Shown here in pieces: positions 54,057-64,000 of a DNA stretch of 64,000 nt (positions within the stretch are counted from its first letter, which is position 1; the number at the start of each line of letters is the position of its first letter). The position numbers and the translations under genes were made by a program. Origin of the DNA: Prorocentrum cordatum (lineage: Eukaryota > Sar > Dinophyceae > Prorocentrales > Prorocentraceae); the NCBI GenBank assembly GCA_963575745.1, contig CAUYUJ010004780.1, forward strand, positions 62,001-126,000, read 5' to 3'. Under the pieces are notes generated by a model. The model was not told where the DNA came from. It was given only the letters and a program-made list of their open reading frames with translations, and did no database searches.

Positions 54057-55830
54057 TCAACTTCTAGGTAGGGTCGCACCGGGGTAATTATGATTTAATA
54101 GAATACGCTTGCAGGTGTGAGACCACCACGCATAAATAACAGTCAGAGTACTTCTACGTGGTAAAAGTGGGTAAGTACAGCTTATCCTCTGCATGAGGGC
54201 TTCCAACCTGGCCCTTTCCCCCCGGAAAGTCAAAGGCCCCACGTCGCGAAACTTCTCGCGCAACCTTTCTTGCGATGTTTCAGCGGCAGGCTGCGCCGGC
54301 GTCGCAGAGGGGCCAGGATTGGCATCTCTGTCGGGCGCGTCCACCGCGTCCGCCCCTTCTTGCGATGGAGATCCCGCTGGCGCGCCCGCCCCAGCTGGGG
54401 CGTCGGTGCCATCCTGCCTATTGGGCATAGCCTTTGACCGTGGCATAAGTAGTAGCACAGTCGGCGGCGGCTGGGCCGACGACGAGGCCGCGGCCGACGA
54501 CCCGGCAGACGCCTCGGCAGGTGGCCCACCCTGGGAGGCGGCCCACGCCGGAACTTTGACTGCGCAGCACTGGTCAGCTCCACTGCCTTTTTCTTTCCTT
54601 CAGGCCGGAGGGACTCCACTTGGAGGCCTTGCGGCTCGGGCTGTGGCTGTTTGCCTACTGGCAGGTGGTGCTGGCAATTTGCGAGCGCCCTGGCTTTGCT
54701 CTTCTTTGGTCATCGGAGCCAGATCTTTCGTGGCTTTCAATTTTTCTCATCGAAGCAGCATCAAAGGGGGGCGCCAGGATTTGGCCGGTCTTTGCCCGCG
54801 GCCGAGCTCGAAACATCCTGGCCTGCAGCAAATTGGTTTCGGTGCACAGGTACCTCGAAACGCCAGGTCCGCTCGCGATGCGTCGGACCTTTTGGTAACT
54901 GGCTGATCGGGCATAGGTGTCAAGCTGCCTTTGAAGCGTTCGGCTATCTGCTTAAGACTGCCTTCGCGTCCAGTAGAGCCGCGATTGCCCTTGTTCTTCT
55001 GCCCGTTATTGTCCTCGTCTTCGAACGCGGGGCCCCCCCCCAGATCCACCTCTTGATCGAGGCGCGTCTTCTTTTTTGGGGCCGCGTCTTCTCGGGCCAC
55101 CCGGGCGCGCCCGCCCGCTGGCCCCGGCAGGTGACGTCGGCGAAAGGGGCCGCTCGCACTGCCCCCCCCCCCCCCCCCTCCCCCCAATCTTTTCACCTGC
55201 CGCTTGAGTCGATCCGGGAGGGGGCGCAAGGGCCTCGGCGCTAGGGCCACAAGCGATCCGACATGTGGCGTTCAGTTCGCAGCGGAGGGGGATACTGGGA
55301 GCGCTGTCGCCACTGACGTCGCTGTCGTCGCTGTCGTCAGCGGGATAGTCATTGGGACGTTGGGAACGCCAATCCGCGTTGAAGATCTCAACGACGCAGT
55401 CATTTCCATGAATCTGCCACGTCTCTTGCACCTCTTGACCTCGGGTGTCAGTCAACGAGATATACTCTGCAGTGGGCGTGGCCACCCTTCCGCCTAGGGC
55501 GTCGCTGTGATCGAGGATCCAAGGCGTCGCGCCATGATTAGGGCTGCGAGATGGGCGGTCATTTGGGCAGTTGCCGCGATGCGGACTGCGAGATGGGCAG
55601 GGGCATATGCGGTATGTCTTGCGCCAATCAAGCACTTCGCGCTTGAACGCCTGCATTTCGTCGCTTCCTCTGCCGCGACGTTTTGATGCGTTGGTGGCGC
55701 GGCCTGCGTCGCCATGAATAACGCAATGTTTTTCTTTTTTGTTACCCCAAACAATCACGCGCGAATCTGGGCCACTGCGTAGCCCTGCTCGAGGAAATAG
55801 TTCACATGATACCGGAGAAAACACAATCAA
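54057..55830 (-). pseudogene. Unrecognised minus-strand coding remnant
   Basis: From 55830 a minus frame reads coherently: 'EMQAFKREVLDWRKTYRICP', 'VQETWQIHGNDCVVEIFNAD', an acidic 'ADDSDDSDVSGDSAPSIPL', then 'RCELNATCRIACGPSAEALA'. At a C17 run on plus (55162-55178) the frame slips. The neighbouring frame (54747-55250) continues with 'REDAAPKKKTRLDQEVDLGG', 'GSLKQIAERFKGSLTPMPD' and 'RADLAFRGTCAPKPIC'. Further down (54057-54458) is 'ETSQERLREKFRDVGPLTF' and 'ARLEALMQR', a possible short helix. I do not recognise a family; it may be gag of another retroelement or an old host gene. Its position upstream of element B makes a relation possible but unproven. Confidence 0.4.
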
Positions 55831-55837
55831 GGCTATA

Positions 55838-55960
55838 GGGCTAGGGGGCTATAGGGCTATAGGGCTATTGCGCTATAGGGCTATAGAGCTATAAGTCCAT
55901 GGAGCTGTAGGGCTATAGGGCCACTGGGCTACGGGGCTTAGGGCTATAAGGCTAAGCCGA
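55838..55960. repeat. 8-bp repeat GGCTATAG
   Basis: About 14 units of GGCTATAG, clean in the first half and degenerate in the second (AGCTGTAG, GGCCACTG, GGCTACGG). Confidence 0.92.
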
Positions 55961-56209
55961 GGAAGCAATTAAGGACCCCCCCGGTGTTATCATTAGCACC
56001 GCCCCGAAATAATTAAATAATTATTCGGGTGGGTTTCGCCGAGCGATATAATTAGCACCGCGCACTTGAAAGGAAAATAAATAATTCCTGCGTCCCGCCT
56101 CGGATGGCACCCCAAGTGGAATTGTAATCAGAAGCGAGAATACGAATGAACATGCGAATAAAAACAATAATAAGAATAAGGCGAGTGTCACAGATACTGC
56201 TGACACCGT
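55961..56209. other. Spacer, AT-richer, no gene seen
   Basis: Contains a short duplicated phrase, 'TTAGCACCGC', near 55992 and 56051. No coding signal. Confidence 0.4.
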
Positions 56210-56395
56210 AACTGTTACTGCTACCGTGATGACAATGAAACCTGATGGCGCGATGCTACTGTTACTGCTATCGCGATGCTACTGTTACCGTGATGCTACC
56301 GTGATACTACCGTGATGCTACCGCGATGCTACCGTGGTGCTACCGTGATGCTACCGCGCGACTGCTACCGTGGTGCTATTGTTACTGCGCTGAGC
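56210..56395. repeat. 11-bp repeat GTGATGCTACC
   Basis: Units such as GTGATGCTACC, GCGATGCTACC and GTGGTGCTACC, preceded by a looser CTGTTACTGCTA pattern. Confidence 0.88.
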
Positions 56396-56580
56396 GAGTC
56401 CTCAGCTTGAAACCTGCGGGAACTGCGGCCAGAAGTATCGCGCTGACGCGCTGGATCCGACTACAACGAAGCGGCCTGGGCAGGCGACCGGAACTCCAGC
56501 CTGAAGTGCGCTGAGCGAGTCCTCAGCTTGAAACCTGCGGGAACTGCGGCCAGAAGTATTGCGCTGACGCGCTGGATCTC
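56386..56580. repeat. 121-bp tandem duplication
   Basis: 'TGCGCTGAGCGAGTCCTCAG' starts at 56386 and again at 56507. The first 70 or so bases of each copy are nearly identical, with one C/T difference in 'AGAAGTATCGCG'. Confidence 0.9.
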
Positions 56581-56689
56581 TGAACTGTGGCCTGAAGATT
56601 GCTGAAAGAAACTCAGCGCAACATCTGCCTGACAGATTAAGCTCGCCCCCCCCTCCCTGCCGCCCTCTTTCCCAAGGAAAAGTGAAAAC

Positions 56690-56885
56690 TAGCAAAGCTG
56701 AAAGAAGATAAGGAACAGCTGAGAAAAGCTACGGAATAACTTGGACAAGCTTAAGGAAAAGCTTCGAAAAGCTAAGGAAGAGCTTCGAAAAGCTGAAAAA
56801 CAACTAAGACAAGCTGAGAAAAAACTGAAAGCAAACTGAGAGAACCTAAGAGAAGCTGAAAACAATTAAGACAAACAAAAGGAAC
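56690..56885. repeat. Degenerate AAGCTGAGAAAA repeat
   Basis: An A-rich repeat of roughly 11 or 22 bases (AAAGCTGA, AAAGCTAAGG, GCTTCGAAAAGC). One plus frame gives a short Lys/Glu/Leu/Ala heptad-like string (KEELRKAEKQLRQAEKKL), which is a repeat translation ending in a stop. Confidence 0.75.
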
Positions 56886-56919
56886 CGAATGACAATTTGA
56901 AAAAATAGCCTGACGAAAG

Positions 56920-57335
56920 ATCCAACCATACGTAGTTGTGAATGCCGCAATTGTGGATATCGTGGGGGCTCCTTCTCCTCCTCCTCCTCCTCCTCCTCCT
57001 CCTCCTCCCTCCCTATGGGGCCACGAAGCGTGTGGGGGGTGTGCCAAAATGAGGCGGCGGCGCCATGCGAGTTGCGCCACTTGGACCTGAGATGGAGCTC
57101 CCTGTGGGGCCACGGAACGTGCGAGGGGCGTGCCACAATGGGGCGGCGGCGCCATGCGCACTGCGCCACGGCGACCTTAGGTGGAGCTCCCTATGGGGCC
57201 ACGAAACGTGTGAGGGGTGTGCCGAAATGGGGCGGCGCCGCCTATGAGGCCACGAAACGTGTGAGTGGTGCGCCGAAGCTGGGGGTGGAACCGCATGCGA
57301 GCGCAGCCGCTGAGGCCTTCGGTGGACCTCCCACC
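56920..57335 (+). repeat. Composite repeat, fourth copy
   Basis: Start module 'GATCCAACCATACGTAG' (about 56930), a CTC tract (56975-57008), then about 3.5 units of the 90-bp repeat with the divergent core 'GGGGCCACGAAACGTGTGAG' (phrases near 57020, 57110, 57200 and a short unit at 57250). The last unit 'GAGGCCTTCGGTGGA' fuses into the next satellite at about 57330. Confidence 0.8.
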
Positions 57336-58324
57336 CCACCATTTCTCACCTAAAAACGACCTACGCCCCCCTCCATGCCCCCCATCCATGCCCCCCCCCC
57401 ACCTGGAACCGACACTCCGACTCTTGGGAGTCTCTGCTCTTGGGATCCCCCACCCCACCATCCATGCCCCCCTCCATGATCCCCACCTGGCTCCGACATC
57501 CAACCCCTGGGAGCCTCTGTTATTGGGGCCCCCCCACCCAACCATTTCTCGCCCAAAAACAACCTACGCCCCCCTCCATGCCCCCCTCCATGCTCGCCCC
57601 ACCTGGCCCCGAACCCCCCGCCCCTAGGAGTCTCTGTTCTTGGGGCCCCCCACCCCGGCATTTCTCGCACAAAAACGACCTGCGCCCCCCTCCATGCTCC
57701 GCTCCATGCCCCCTACCTCGCCCCGGCACTCTCACCCCCAGGAGTCTCTGTTCTTGGGACCCCCCACACCACCATTTCTCGCCCAGAAGCGACCTACGCC
57801 CCCCTCCATGCCCCCTTCCATGCCCCCCACCTGGCTCCGACATCCCCACCCCTGGGAGCCTCTGCTCTTGGGACCCCCAACCCCTCGGAGTCTCTGTTCT
57901 TGGGACCCCCCACCCCAGCATTTCTCGCACAAAAACGACCTACGCACCCCTCCATGCCCCCTCCATGCTCCCCTACCTGGCCCCGACACTCCCACCCCCG
58001 GGAGTCTCTGTTCTTGGGACCCCCTACCCCACCATGTCTCCCCCAGAAACGACTTACGCCCCCCTCCATGCCCCCCATCCATGCGCCCCCACCTGGCCCC
58101 GACATCCCCAACAACTCGAAGCCTCTGTTCCCGGTCCCCCCCACCCCACCATTTCTCGGCTACAAGCGACTTACGCACCCCTCCATGCTCCCCACCTGAC
58201 CCCGACACTCCCAGCCCTGGGAGTCTCTGATCTTGGGACCCCCCACCCCACAATTTCTCCCTCAAAAACGACCTCCCCCCTACCAACCCACAACCTTGCC
58301 CCCTACCCCACCCTAATGCCACCA

Positions 58325-58355
58325 CCCACCAACACACCCACACACACACACCACA

Positions 58356-58386
<31 letters not shown>

Positions 58387-58431
58387 CCACACACACACCA
58401 CACCACACACACACACACACACCACACAACA

Positions 58432-58484
<53 letters not shown>

Positions 58485-58485
58485 A
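58325..58485. repeat. CA microsatellite 1
   Basis: CA dinucleotides with occasional CACCACA interruptions, inside the C-rich satellite. Confidence 0.95.
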
Positions 58486-58934
58486 GCATTTTCTCGCCCC
58501 AAAACGACCCTGCGCCCCCCTCCATGCCCCCCCCCCCCCCCCCCCCATTCCCTCGCCCACCTGCCCAGACATCCCCAACCCGCTGGGAGCCTCTTTTTCT
58601 TGACCCCCCCGACCCCGCCATTTCTCCCCGTTCTCGCCCAAAAGCGACCTAACGCGCCCCCCTCCATGCACCCATCCATGCCCCCACCCCCCACCCACGC
58701 CTGGCCCCCGACCTTCCAGAACATTCCCACCCCTTGGAGTCTCTGTTCTTGAACCCCCCCCCCCGCCCCACATTTCTCGCCCACAATTGACGTACGCTCT
58801 CTCTATGCCCCCCCTACCAACGTGCGGCTTGCCCCCGACAGCCCCAACCCCTGGGAGCCTCTGTTCTTCGGACACTCCGCCCCACCATTTCTCGCCCAAA
58901 AACGGCCTACGCCCCCCTCCATCTCACCTTCCAT

Positions 58935-59400
58935 GCACACACACAGAGACACAGACACAGACACAGACACAGAGACACAGAGACACAGAGACACAGAGAC
59001 ACACAGACACACACACACACACACACACACACCGATGAAAGCGTCCACGAATGAGACAACATGGCACACAGCAGTAATCAAAACACACCACACACACCAC
59101 ACACGCACACACACTACACCCACACGCACACACACACCACACACCACACACACACACCACCCGCACGCACACACACACACACGCCACACACACACACGCA
59201 CACACACACACGCCCACTCATGCAACACACTACACACGCACACACACGCTTCAGGGAAGCATCACACCCGCACACACAACACACGCCACTCAACCACACA
59301 CACACACCACGCACTACACACGCCACACACACGCCACACACCACGCACACACACACTACACACACCACGCACCCACACACACACACACACCACACACACA

Positions 59401-59445
<45 letters not shown>
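58935..59445. repeat. CA microsatellites 2 and 3 with GACACA zone
   Basis: A GACACA hexamer zone (58943-58995) leads into CA, a 60-base unique piece (59035-59095: 'GATGAAAGCGTCCACGAATG'), then about 350 bases of CA with CACCACAC and GCACAC interruptions. Confidence 0.95.
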
Positions 59446-60685
59446 GGGAGCCTCTGCTCTTGGGACCCCCCACCCCGCCACTTCTCTCCCAAAAACGACT
59501 CGCGCTCCCCTCGATGCCCTCCTCCATGCCTCCCACCTGGCCCCGACATCCCCAACCCCTGGGAGCCTCTGTTCTTCAGACCCTCCACCCCATCATTTCT
59601 CGCCCAAAAACGATTTACGCCCCCTCCAGGCCCCCCTGCATGCGCCCCACCCGGCCCCGACACCCCCACCTCTGGCAGTCTCTGTTCTTGGGCCCCCCAC
59701 CGCATTATTTCTCGCCCACAAGCGACCTACGCCCCCTTCCATGCCCCCCTCCATGCCCCCCACTTGGCCCCGACATCCCAACTCCTGGGAACATCTGTTA
59801 TCGGGACCCTCCACCCACCTCACCATTTCTCACAAAAACGACCTACGCCCCCCTCCATGCCCCCCCCCATGCGCCCCCACCTGGCCCCGACGTCCCCAAC
59901 CCCTGAGAGCTTCTGTTCTTGGGTCTCCCACCCCACCATTTCTTGCTCAAAACGACCCATGCCCCCCTCCATGCCCCCCACCTGGCCCCGACACCCCCGC
60001 TCTTGGGAGTGTCTGTTCTTGGGCTCCCACACCCCGCCATTTCTCGCCCAAAACGATCTACGCCCCCCTCCATGCCCCCCCCCCCCATGATCCCCACCTG
60101 GCTCCGACATCTCCAGCCCCTGGGAACCTCTGTTCTTGGACCCCCCACCCCACCATTTCTCGCCCAAAAGCGGCCTACGCCCCCCTCCCTGCACCCCACC
60201 CGGCCCCGACATCACCACCCCAGGTGGTCTCTGTTCCTGGGGCCACCCACCCCACATTTCTCTCAAAAACGACCTACGCCCCCCTCCCCACCCCCTAACT
60301 GCCCCCGACATCCCCACCCCAGGGAGTCTCTGTTCTTGGGGCACCCCACCCTACCATTTCCCACCTAAAACGACATACGCCCTCCTCCCCGCCCTCCACC
60401 TGGCCCCGACATCCCCCACCATGGCTCGCTCAAGAATGACCAACGCCCCCCTCGCCGCCCCCCCCCCCCACACCTCGCCCCGACGCCCCCACCCCAGGGA
60501 ACTTGTTTTCTGGGGACCCCCCACATCACGATTCCTCGCCCAAAAACGCCCACCGCCCCCCTCCACACCCACCCCAGGGAGCCCTCTCTCGGCTTAGGCG
60601 ACATCTATCCAGTCTTCTGTATGTTCATTACCGACGCGTGGCTCCTCTTCGCCATTGCATTCCGTTTGCGTTCTTGGCCAGCACA

Positions 60686-61315
60686 TCACTCGTTGCATCT
60701 CTGCTTGCCATTCGCCTTCTGTGTCGCTCGTCCAGCCAACCAATTGCTGTAGTGCTCCCTCCCGAATGCGCCCTTACATTCTACAAATTTCCACTTTCCG
60801 CGCTGCAGCTTCGCGCCATCGATGCAGCGCTTGCACTTGCGCTGCTGATCTGCCGCGCCCTCCCACATCCACTGCGAAAAGCATTCACGCCGCTGCGCCT
60901 CCTCGCACGCAACACAGGTCATCACGTCCTTCATCGCAGCTGTGTCCCGCTGCGCAGCCCCAGCGTCGACACAGCGCCTGCACTTGCGGTGCTTCTCTGC
61001 CACGCCCTCCCACGTCCACTGCGAAAAGCATTCACGCCGCTGCGCCACCTCGCACACAACACAGGTCTTCACGTCTTTGGTCGCCGCCATGTTCCGTTGG
61101 GCGGTCGCATCGTCGACGCACTTGGTACACGCAATCGACGCTTTGGACGCGGTGTCCAACATATGAACGGAAAATTCAGACTTACTCTTCCCCTCTCCAC
61201 ATTTTGTGCATACCACCCGCCTTGCTTCTTCGGCCCGCGCCTTTTCCTCCTTTCTCAACAACTTCTTACACGACTTGCATGTGGGTTCGTCATTGCACTG
61301 ATCCGCTTTGGCATA
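60686..61315 (-). pseudogene. Downstream continuation of the helicase: Cys-repeat units after an in-frame TAA
   Basis: It follows the TAA at 61316-61318 in exactly the same reading frame. It carries further units of the pattern CxxC, about 25 residues with an F/Y...W core, CxxC: for example 'CTKCGEGKSKSEFSVHML', 'CVVCEVAQRRECFSQWTWEG' and 'CVACEEAQRRECFSQWMWEG', each closed by a CRRC- or CKRC-type pair. The last unit has Phe in place of its first Cys ('FVEC'), and the terminal TGA (60686-60688) falls where the fourth Cys is expected (CNE then stop). The pattern resembles Stc1-type zinc-binding repeats. The sequence therefore belongs to the helicase gene; whether it is translated depends on the TAA. 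Confidence 0.7.
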
Positions 61316-64000
61316 TTATTTCAGCAACCTCTCCTGGCCGCAGCGCAAACACTTCAGGTGCTTCTTCGGCCCCTCGCACTCGAGGCACATTCCTCCTTTA
61401 CATCGGGCGTCCCCTGCCTTCTCCCACTGCAAATCCACGAACGCATCCTCGTACTTCCGCTCCTCGCATACGTGGCACTTTCGCCTCTCGGGACAGTCCA
61501 CGCAACGCCGTGACGTGAGCTTCGAGCTGTGGCGCTGGGATGCGTGGAATGCATCCTGGCCCTTCCACAGAAAGCACTCCATGCACTGCCACGGCGTGCC
61601 AGTGCTCTTTTTGCGTTCCAAGCGCAACTTGCACGCGCGGAGTCCGTCGCCCCGGCTCCACTGCCCGAGCGCATACTGGTTCTCGTACTTCACCGACGAG
61701 CACAGCGCGCACCGCCCTGCAGGCATGAACTCCTTCTCGATTGCATCCCAATCCATGGGATCTCCCCGCAACGACTGCAATAGTAATCCGGGCCCCTTCC
61801 GCTCTTCCTGAGCGCACGGCTCGCGGTCGAAAGGTTGAAATATCAACATGTCCTCGCGGCGACGCACGCGCGTCAGAGCCACATAACTCGACAACGGCGA
61901 CGTGCCCCCGCCAATCCTCAGATCCACGATGACACCTTGCTTAAAAGTCTGGCCTTGTGCTGAGTGGGCCGTGACTCCAAACGCCGGGGCCAAAGGAAAC
62001 TGCCGCCGCTTCACTTTCAGACGCGGATGCGGCCGGCCCTTGTCCACGAACCAATCTTTTCTCTGTGGGCTCACTGGGTGCAGGCCCGGTGTTCGGAGCC
62101 CCGAAATGGTCCACCTGCATGGGATTGCGTTCCCTGCGTCATCGCGACCCTCGTCGAAAAGGACAAATATCACTTTCGGCGTCTTCTGCAAAATGGTCTC
62201 CCCTCCCCGGGAAACGCGACCCGCTCCTTCCTCGCCATCGCACGCCCATGAGTGCACGGTCCCCACGCGTCCGCGGAGCAGGTGCTTGTCCTCGCTGCGA
62301 TCGATATGATCGGTGAGGGCCACGGGCATTCCCTCCGCGATTGGCACAAACCCATACAGGTCCCCGCTATCCTTGTCGTGGCGCCGCAGCCAGGCCATTT
62401 TTTGGTGTGGCAGATCTGGCCGCTCTCGCAGCGCATCTGGCGTCGGAGTGTCGCGCGCAGGGATGTACACCATCGGTTTCTCGTGCTGTCGGGCATATTG
62501 CGACGCTCGGAGCTTGTTCACCTCATATTTGACGTCGTTATTCGGGAACACTCCGGGGGCACACCGAAACTTCGACGTGCGCATGCGCGGGTCATCTGGA
62601 CCAGCGATGACGAGACGGCGCCGTTTGCGCTCATCCCTGCACTTCCCACATTCCAGCCTGCGGATGTCGTTCGGGTTCACTGAGCGCTGACGGCGTGCTC
62701 CGACAGTGTCCTTCCGCGGGGCCTCTGCGCCGCCCCCCAAGGCTTGACATGTCGGGTTCCCACATTCAACCTGACCGTGGAGCCAACTCCCTGGGACACG
62801 AGTATCACGGCCGTGCAAAAAGGAATGCGCGTCTTCCGTGAGGTCTCCTTTGCGGAATTCCTCTTGCACGGATTTCAGCCAGGCATCGTCGCAGCGCTCG
62901 CACTCCACTAGCTCCGTTGCTCCCTGCACGCCCTCACGCCCTGCCTTACCACTTCCCCACAGGAGAGCTTGCCCGTGTAGCACTGGCGGGAGCGAGGTAT
63001 ACCTCCGAGCCTCCGCGACGCGCTCTGTTGGCACATCCGCAAGGAGTCCCCCGTCCGGAGGCGCCAGCTGCCAAACATCGCCGCTCAGCACGACGTTCAA
63101 GCCGCCGAGGGGCCGCGGCACTCCGTCTTCCCCGCACTTCTGGGTGCCCACGTCCCGAATGACGCTGCGAAGCTTCTGGTCTACTTCGGCGAGCAGCCGG
63201 GCGCTGACCATGCTGATCTCGTCGATGAACAACCACCTCCACTGCAGAACTCGCTTCGCTGTATCGTACTGAAGTTTCACATCTTCCCCCTTCTCGTCGC
63301 CGCGTTTGACAGCGGGAATACCGCAGGCGTGAGGCATGGTGTCTCCACCGAGCAGCTGCGCCATGACTGCCTGGAAGGCCGTGATTTGAAAATGGGCGCC
63401 AATAGTCCACTTCATGATGCCTTCGAACAGCTCTTTCCGCAGAATCCGCAGCACGTGTGACTTCCCTGTGCCGGGCCCTCCGTGCATGCACCAACGCAGC
63501 GGTTCGCCCATTCCCGCGCCCCCTCGCGCCTCCCCGTCCAGCTCTTGCATCACCCTCTCTGCTACCTGCTTGACCATTTCGAACTGCTTCGCGTTGACGA
63601 CGCGCCGGCCTGTGTCTTTGTCAGTCCTGCACTCGAGCTCCCTGAGCCACTCTACCACCTGGCCGCATGTCGCCCCTGCCTGCGCCTCCACCTTCCCACT
63701 TCCTTCCTCCGCCGCCACTCTGTCGGCCATAGATTTTTCCTTGCTCCGGGACGCCCTTGCTGCGGTCTGCACGGCCTCCAGATCACAGCTGACGGCTCTC
63801 GGCCACGCGTTCCGGACTGCCCCGGGCAACTTTTCACTCGGGCGCTGGCCCCGCACTTCCTGGGCCACGGCCATGCCTGCTTTCGAGTTCTGGCAATGGC
63901 AACATCCGACCAAACCACCCTCCGCCCCACCGTCTTCTTCTCCACTACTGCTGTCACCGCCCCCGTCGCCCCGCTTCCGACCACCGAGGCGTGACTTCAG
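61316..64000 (-). CDS. PIF1/RecD-like superfamily 1 helicase with C-terminal Cys repeats, 5'-truncated by window
   Basis: The frame is open from the right window edge (no Met needed; upstream residues are Gly/Asp/Ser/Glu-rich), so the true start is outside. Numbered from the TTG at 63911-63913: Walker A GGPGTGKS at 145-152, Walker B 'LFIDEISMV' (DE at 231-232), motif III 'LSGDVWQLAPP' (277-286), motif V 'TAHSAQGQT' (648-656) and motif VI 'SYVALTRVRRREDM' (676-689). These are the ATP-binding and coupling motifs of PIF1/RecD-type 5'-3' DNA helicases. Between motifs III and V are two CxxC-type pairs ('CGNPTC', 'CGKC'). From residue 734 begin CxxC repeat units ('CALCSSVKYENQYALGQW', 'CMECFLWKGQDAF', 'CHVCEERKYEDAF', 'CLRCGQERLL'), Stc1-like. 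The frame ends in TAA within one such unit. Such helicases are a large family in dinoflagellates; a nuclear role in DNA unwinding is inferred. Confidence 0.85.
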   Translation of the reverse strand: MKSRLGGRKRGDGGGDSSSGEEDGGAEGGLVGCCHCQNSKAGMAVAQEVRGQRPSEKLPGAVRNAWPRAVSCDLEAVQTAARASRSKEKSMADRVAAEEGSGKVEAQAGATCGQVVEWLRELECRTDKDTGRRVVNAKQFEMVKQVAERVMQELDGEARGGAGMGEPLRWCMHGGPGTGKSHVLRILRKELFEGIMKWTIGAHFQITAFQAVMAQLLGGDTMPHACGIPAVKRGDEKGEDVKLQYDTAKRVLQWRWLFIDEISMVSARLLAEVDQKLRSVIRDVGTQKCGEDGVPRPLGGLNVVLSGDVWQLAPPDGGLLADVPTERVAEARRYTSLPPVLHGQALLWGSGKAGREGVQGATELVECERCDDAWLKSVQEEFRKGDLTEDAHSFLHGRDTRVPGSWLHGQVECGNPTCQALGGGAEAPRKDTVGARRQRSVNPNDIRRLECGKCRDERKRRRLVIAGPDDPRMRTSKFRCAPGVFPNNDVKYEVNKLRASQYARQHEKPMVYIPARDTPTPDALRERPDLPHQKMAWLRRHDKDSGDLYGFVPIAEGMPVALTDHIDRSEDKHLLRGRVGTVHSWACDGEEGAGRVSRGGETILQKTPKVIFVLFDEGRDDAGNAIPCRWTISGLRTPGLHPVSPQRKDWFVDKGRPHPRLKVKRRQFPLAPAFGVTAHSAQGQTFKQGVIVDLRIGGGTSPLSSYVALTRVRRREDMLIFQPFDREPCAQEERKGPGLLLQSLRGDPMDWDAIEKEFMPAGRCALCSSVKYENQYALGQWSRGDGLRACKLRLERKKSTGTPWQCMECFLWKGQDAFHASQRHSSKLTSRRCVDCPERRKCHVCEERKYEDAFVDLQWEKAGDARCKGGMCLECEGPKKHLKCLRCGQERLLK

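Larger units (their letters stand above)
57336..60590. repeat. About 110-120-bp C-rich satellite with embedded CA tracts
   Basis: The recurring unit has 'CACCATTTCTCGCCCAAAAA', 'CGACCTACGCCCCCCTCCAT', 'CACCTGGCCCCGACA' and 'GGGAGTCTCTGTTCTTGGG'. The 'ATTTCTC' mark recurs near 57341, 57543, 57660, 57771, 57918, 58149, 58618 and onward to 60530. Pro/Ser/Thr/His-rich frames of up to 420 codons arise from it and from the CA tracts. Confidence 0.93.

Noticed and set aside
57440-60090. Pro/His/Thr-rich frames of about 390 and 420 codons, and Val/Cys-rich minus frames
   Set aside because: They follow the C-rich satellite and CA tracts, and frames on both strands overlap.

Overview
The window looks like nuclear DNA of a dinoflagellate. 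Four things support this: a degenerate copy of the dinoflagellate spliced-leader sequence (minus strand, 3653-3673); decayed Ty1/Copia-type retrotransposons of the kind abundant in dinoflagellate genomes; a PIF1-like helicase followed by a long row of CxxC motifs, a combination I know from dinoflagellates; and an extreme load of micro- and minisatellites in GC-rich DNA. The species cannot be fixed from sequence alone. I see no bacterial-type operon, rRNA or convincing tRNA.

Layout. 1-1.3 kb: the 3' end (RNase H plus a membrane/Cys tail) of one Copia family, truncated by the window edge. 1.3-11.7 kb: mostly purine-rich, CGT, AGT and ACT microsatellites, a degenerate 21-bp repeat family and one copy of a composite repeat. 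11.76-12.50 kb (minus): one complete, unrecognised 245-codon reading frame with a Trp/Gly-rich end. 12.8-15.4 kb: a composite repeat (about 90-bp unit, purine tract, fixed end module). 17.4-18.85 kb: two Copia reverse-transcriptase pieces in opposite orientation. 19.2-26.1 kb: a roughly 7-kb array of a 120-bp palindromic satellite with recurring spacers. 26.2-35.1 kb: more 21-bp-family arrays, a 1.4-kb ATC array punctuated by CGGGACACC, a 380-bp higher-order array and a 43-bp satellite.

35.8-53.2 kb is the most gene-like stretch and is made of two nested Copia elements on the minus strand. The older element (B) carries gag-like, protease, methyltransferase-like, zinc-finger, integrase, reverse transcriptase and RNase H segments, read from 53 kb down to 35.8 kb. 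It is split by a 7.24-kb younger element (A, 40280-47519) with 144-146 bp LTRs. B's reading frame resumes exactly across A once a diverged 5-bp target duplication is allowed for. Both elements are inactivated by several stops, frameshifts and active-site changes.

53.4-60.6 kb is again repeat DNA: pentamer, 8-mer, 11-mer, 121-bp, 90-bp and 110-120-bp satellites, and CA tracts. 60.69-64.0 kb (minus) is the clearest host-type gene, a PIF1/RecD-like helicase with C-terminal Cys-repeat (Stc1-like) units, cut by the right window edge and interrupted by an in-frame TAA.

Taken together the window is a mobile-element and satellite landscape with one helicase gene and one orphan reading frame. I see no operon-like functional system.
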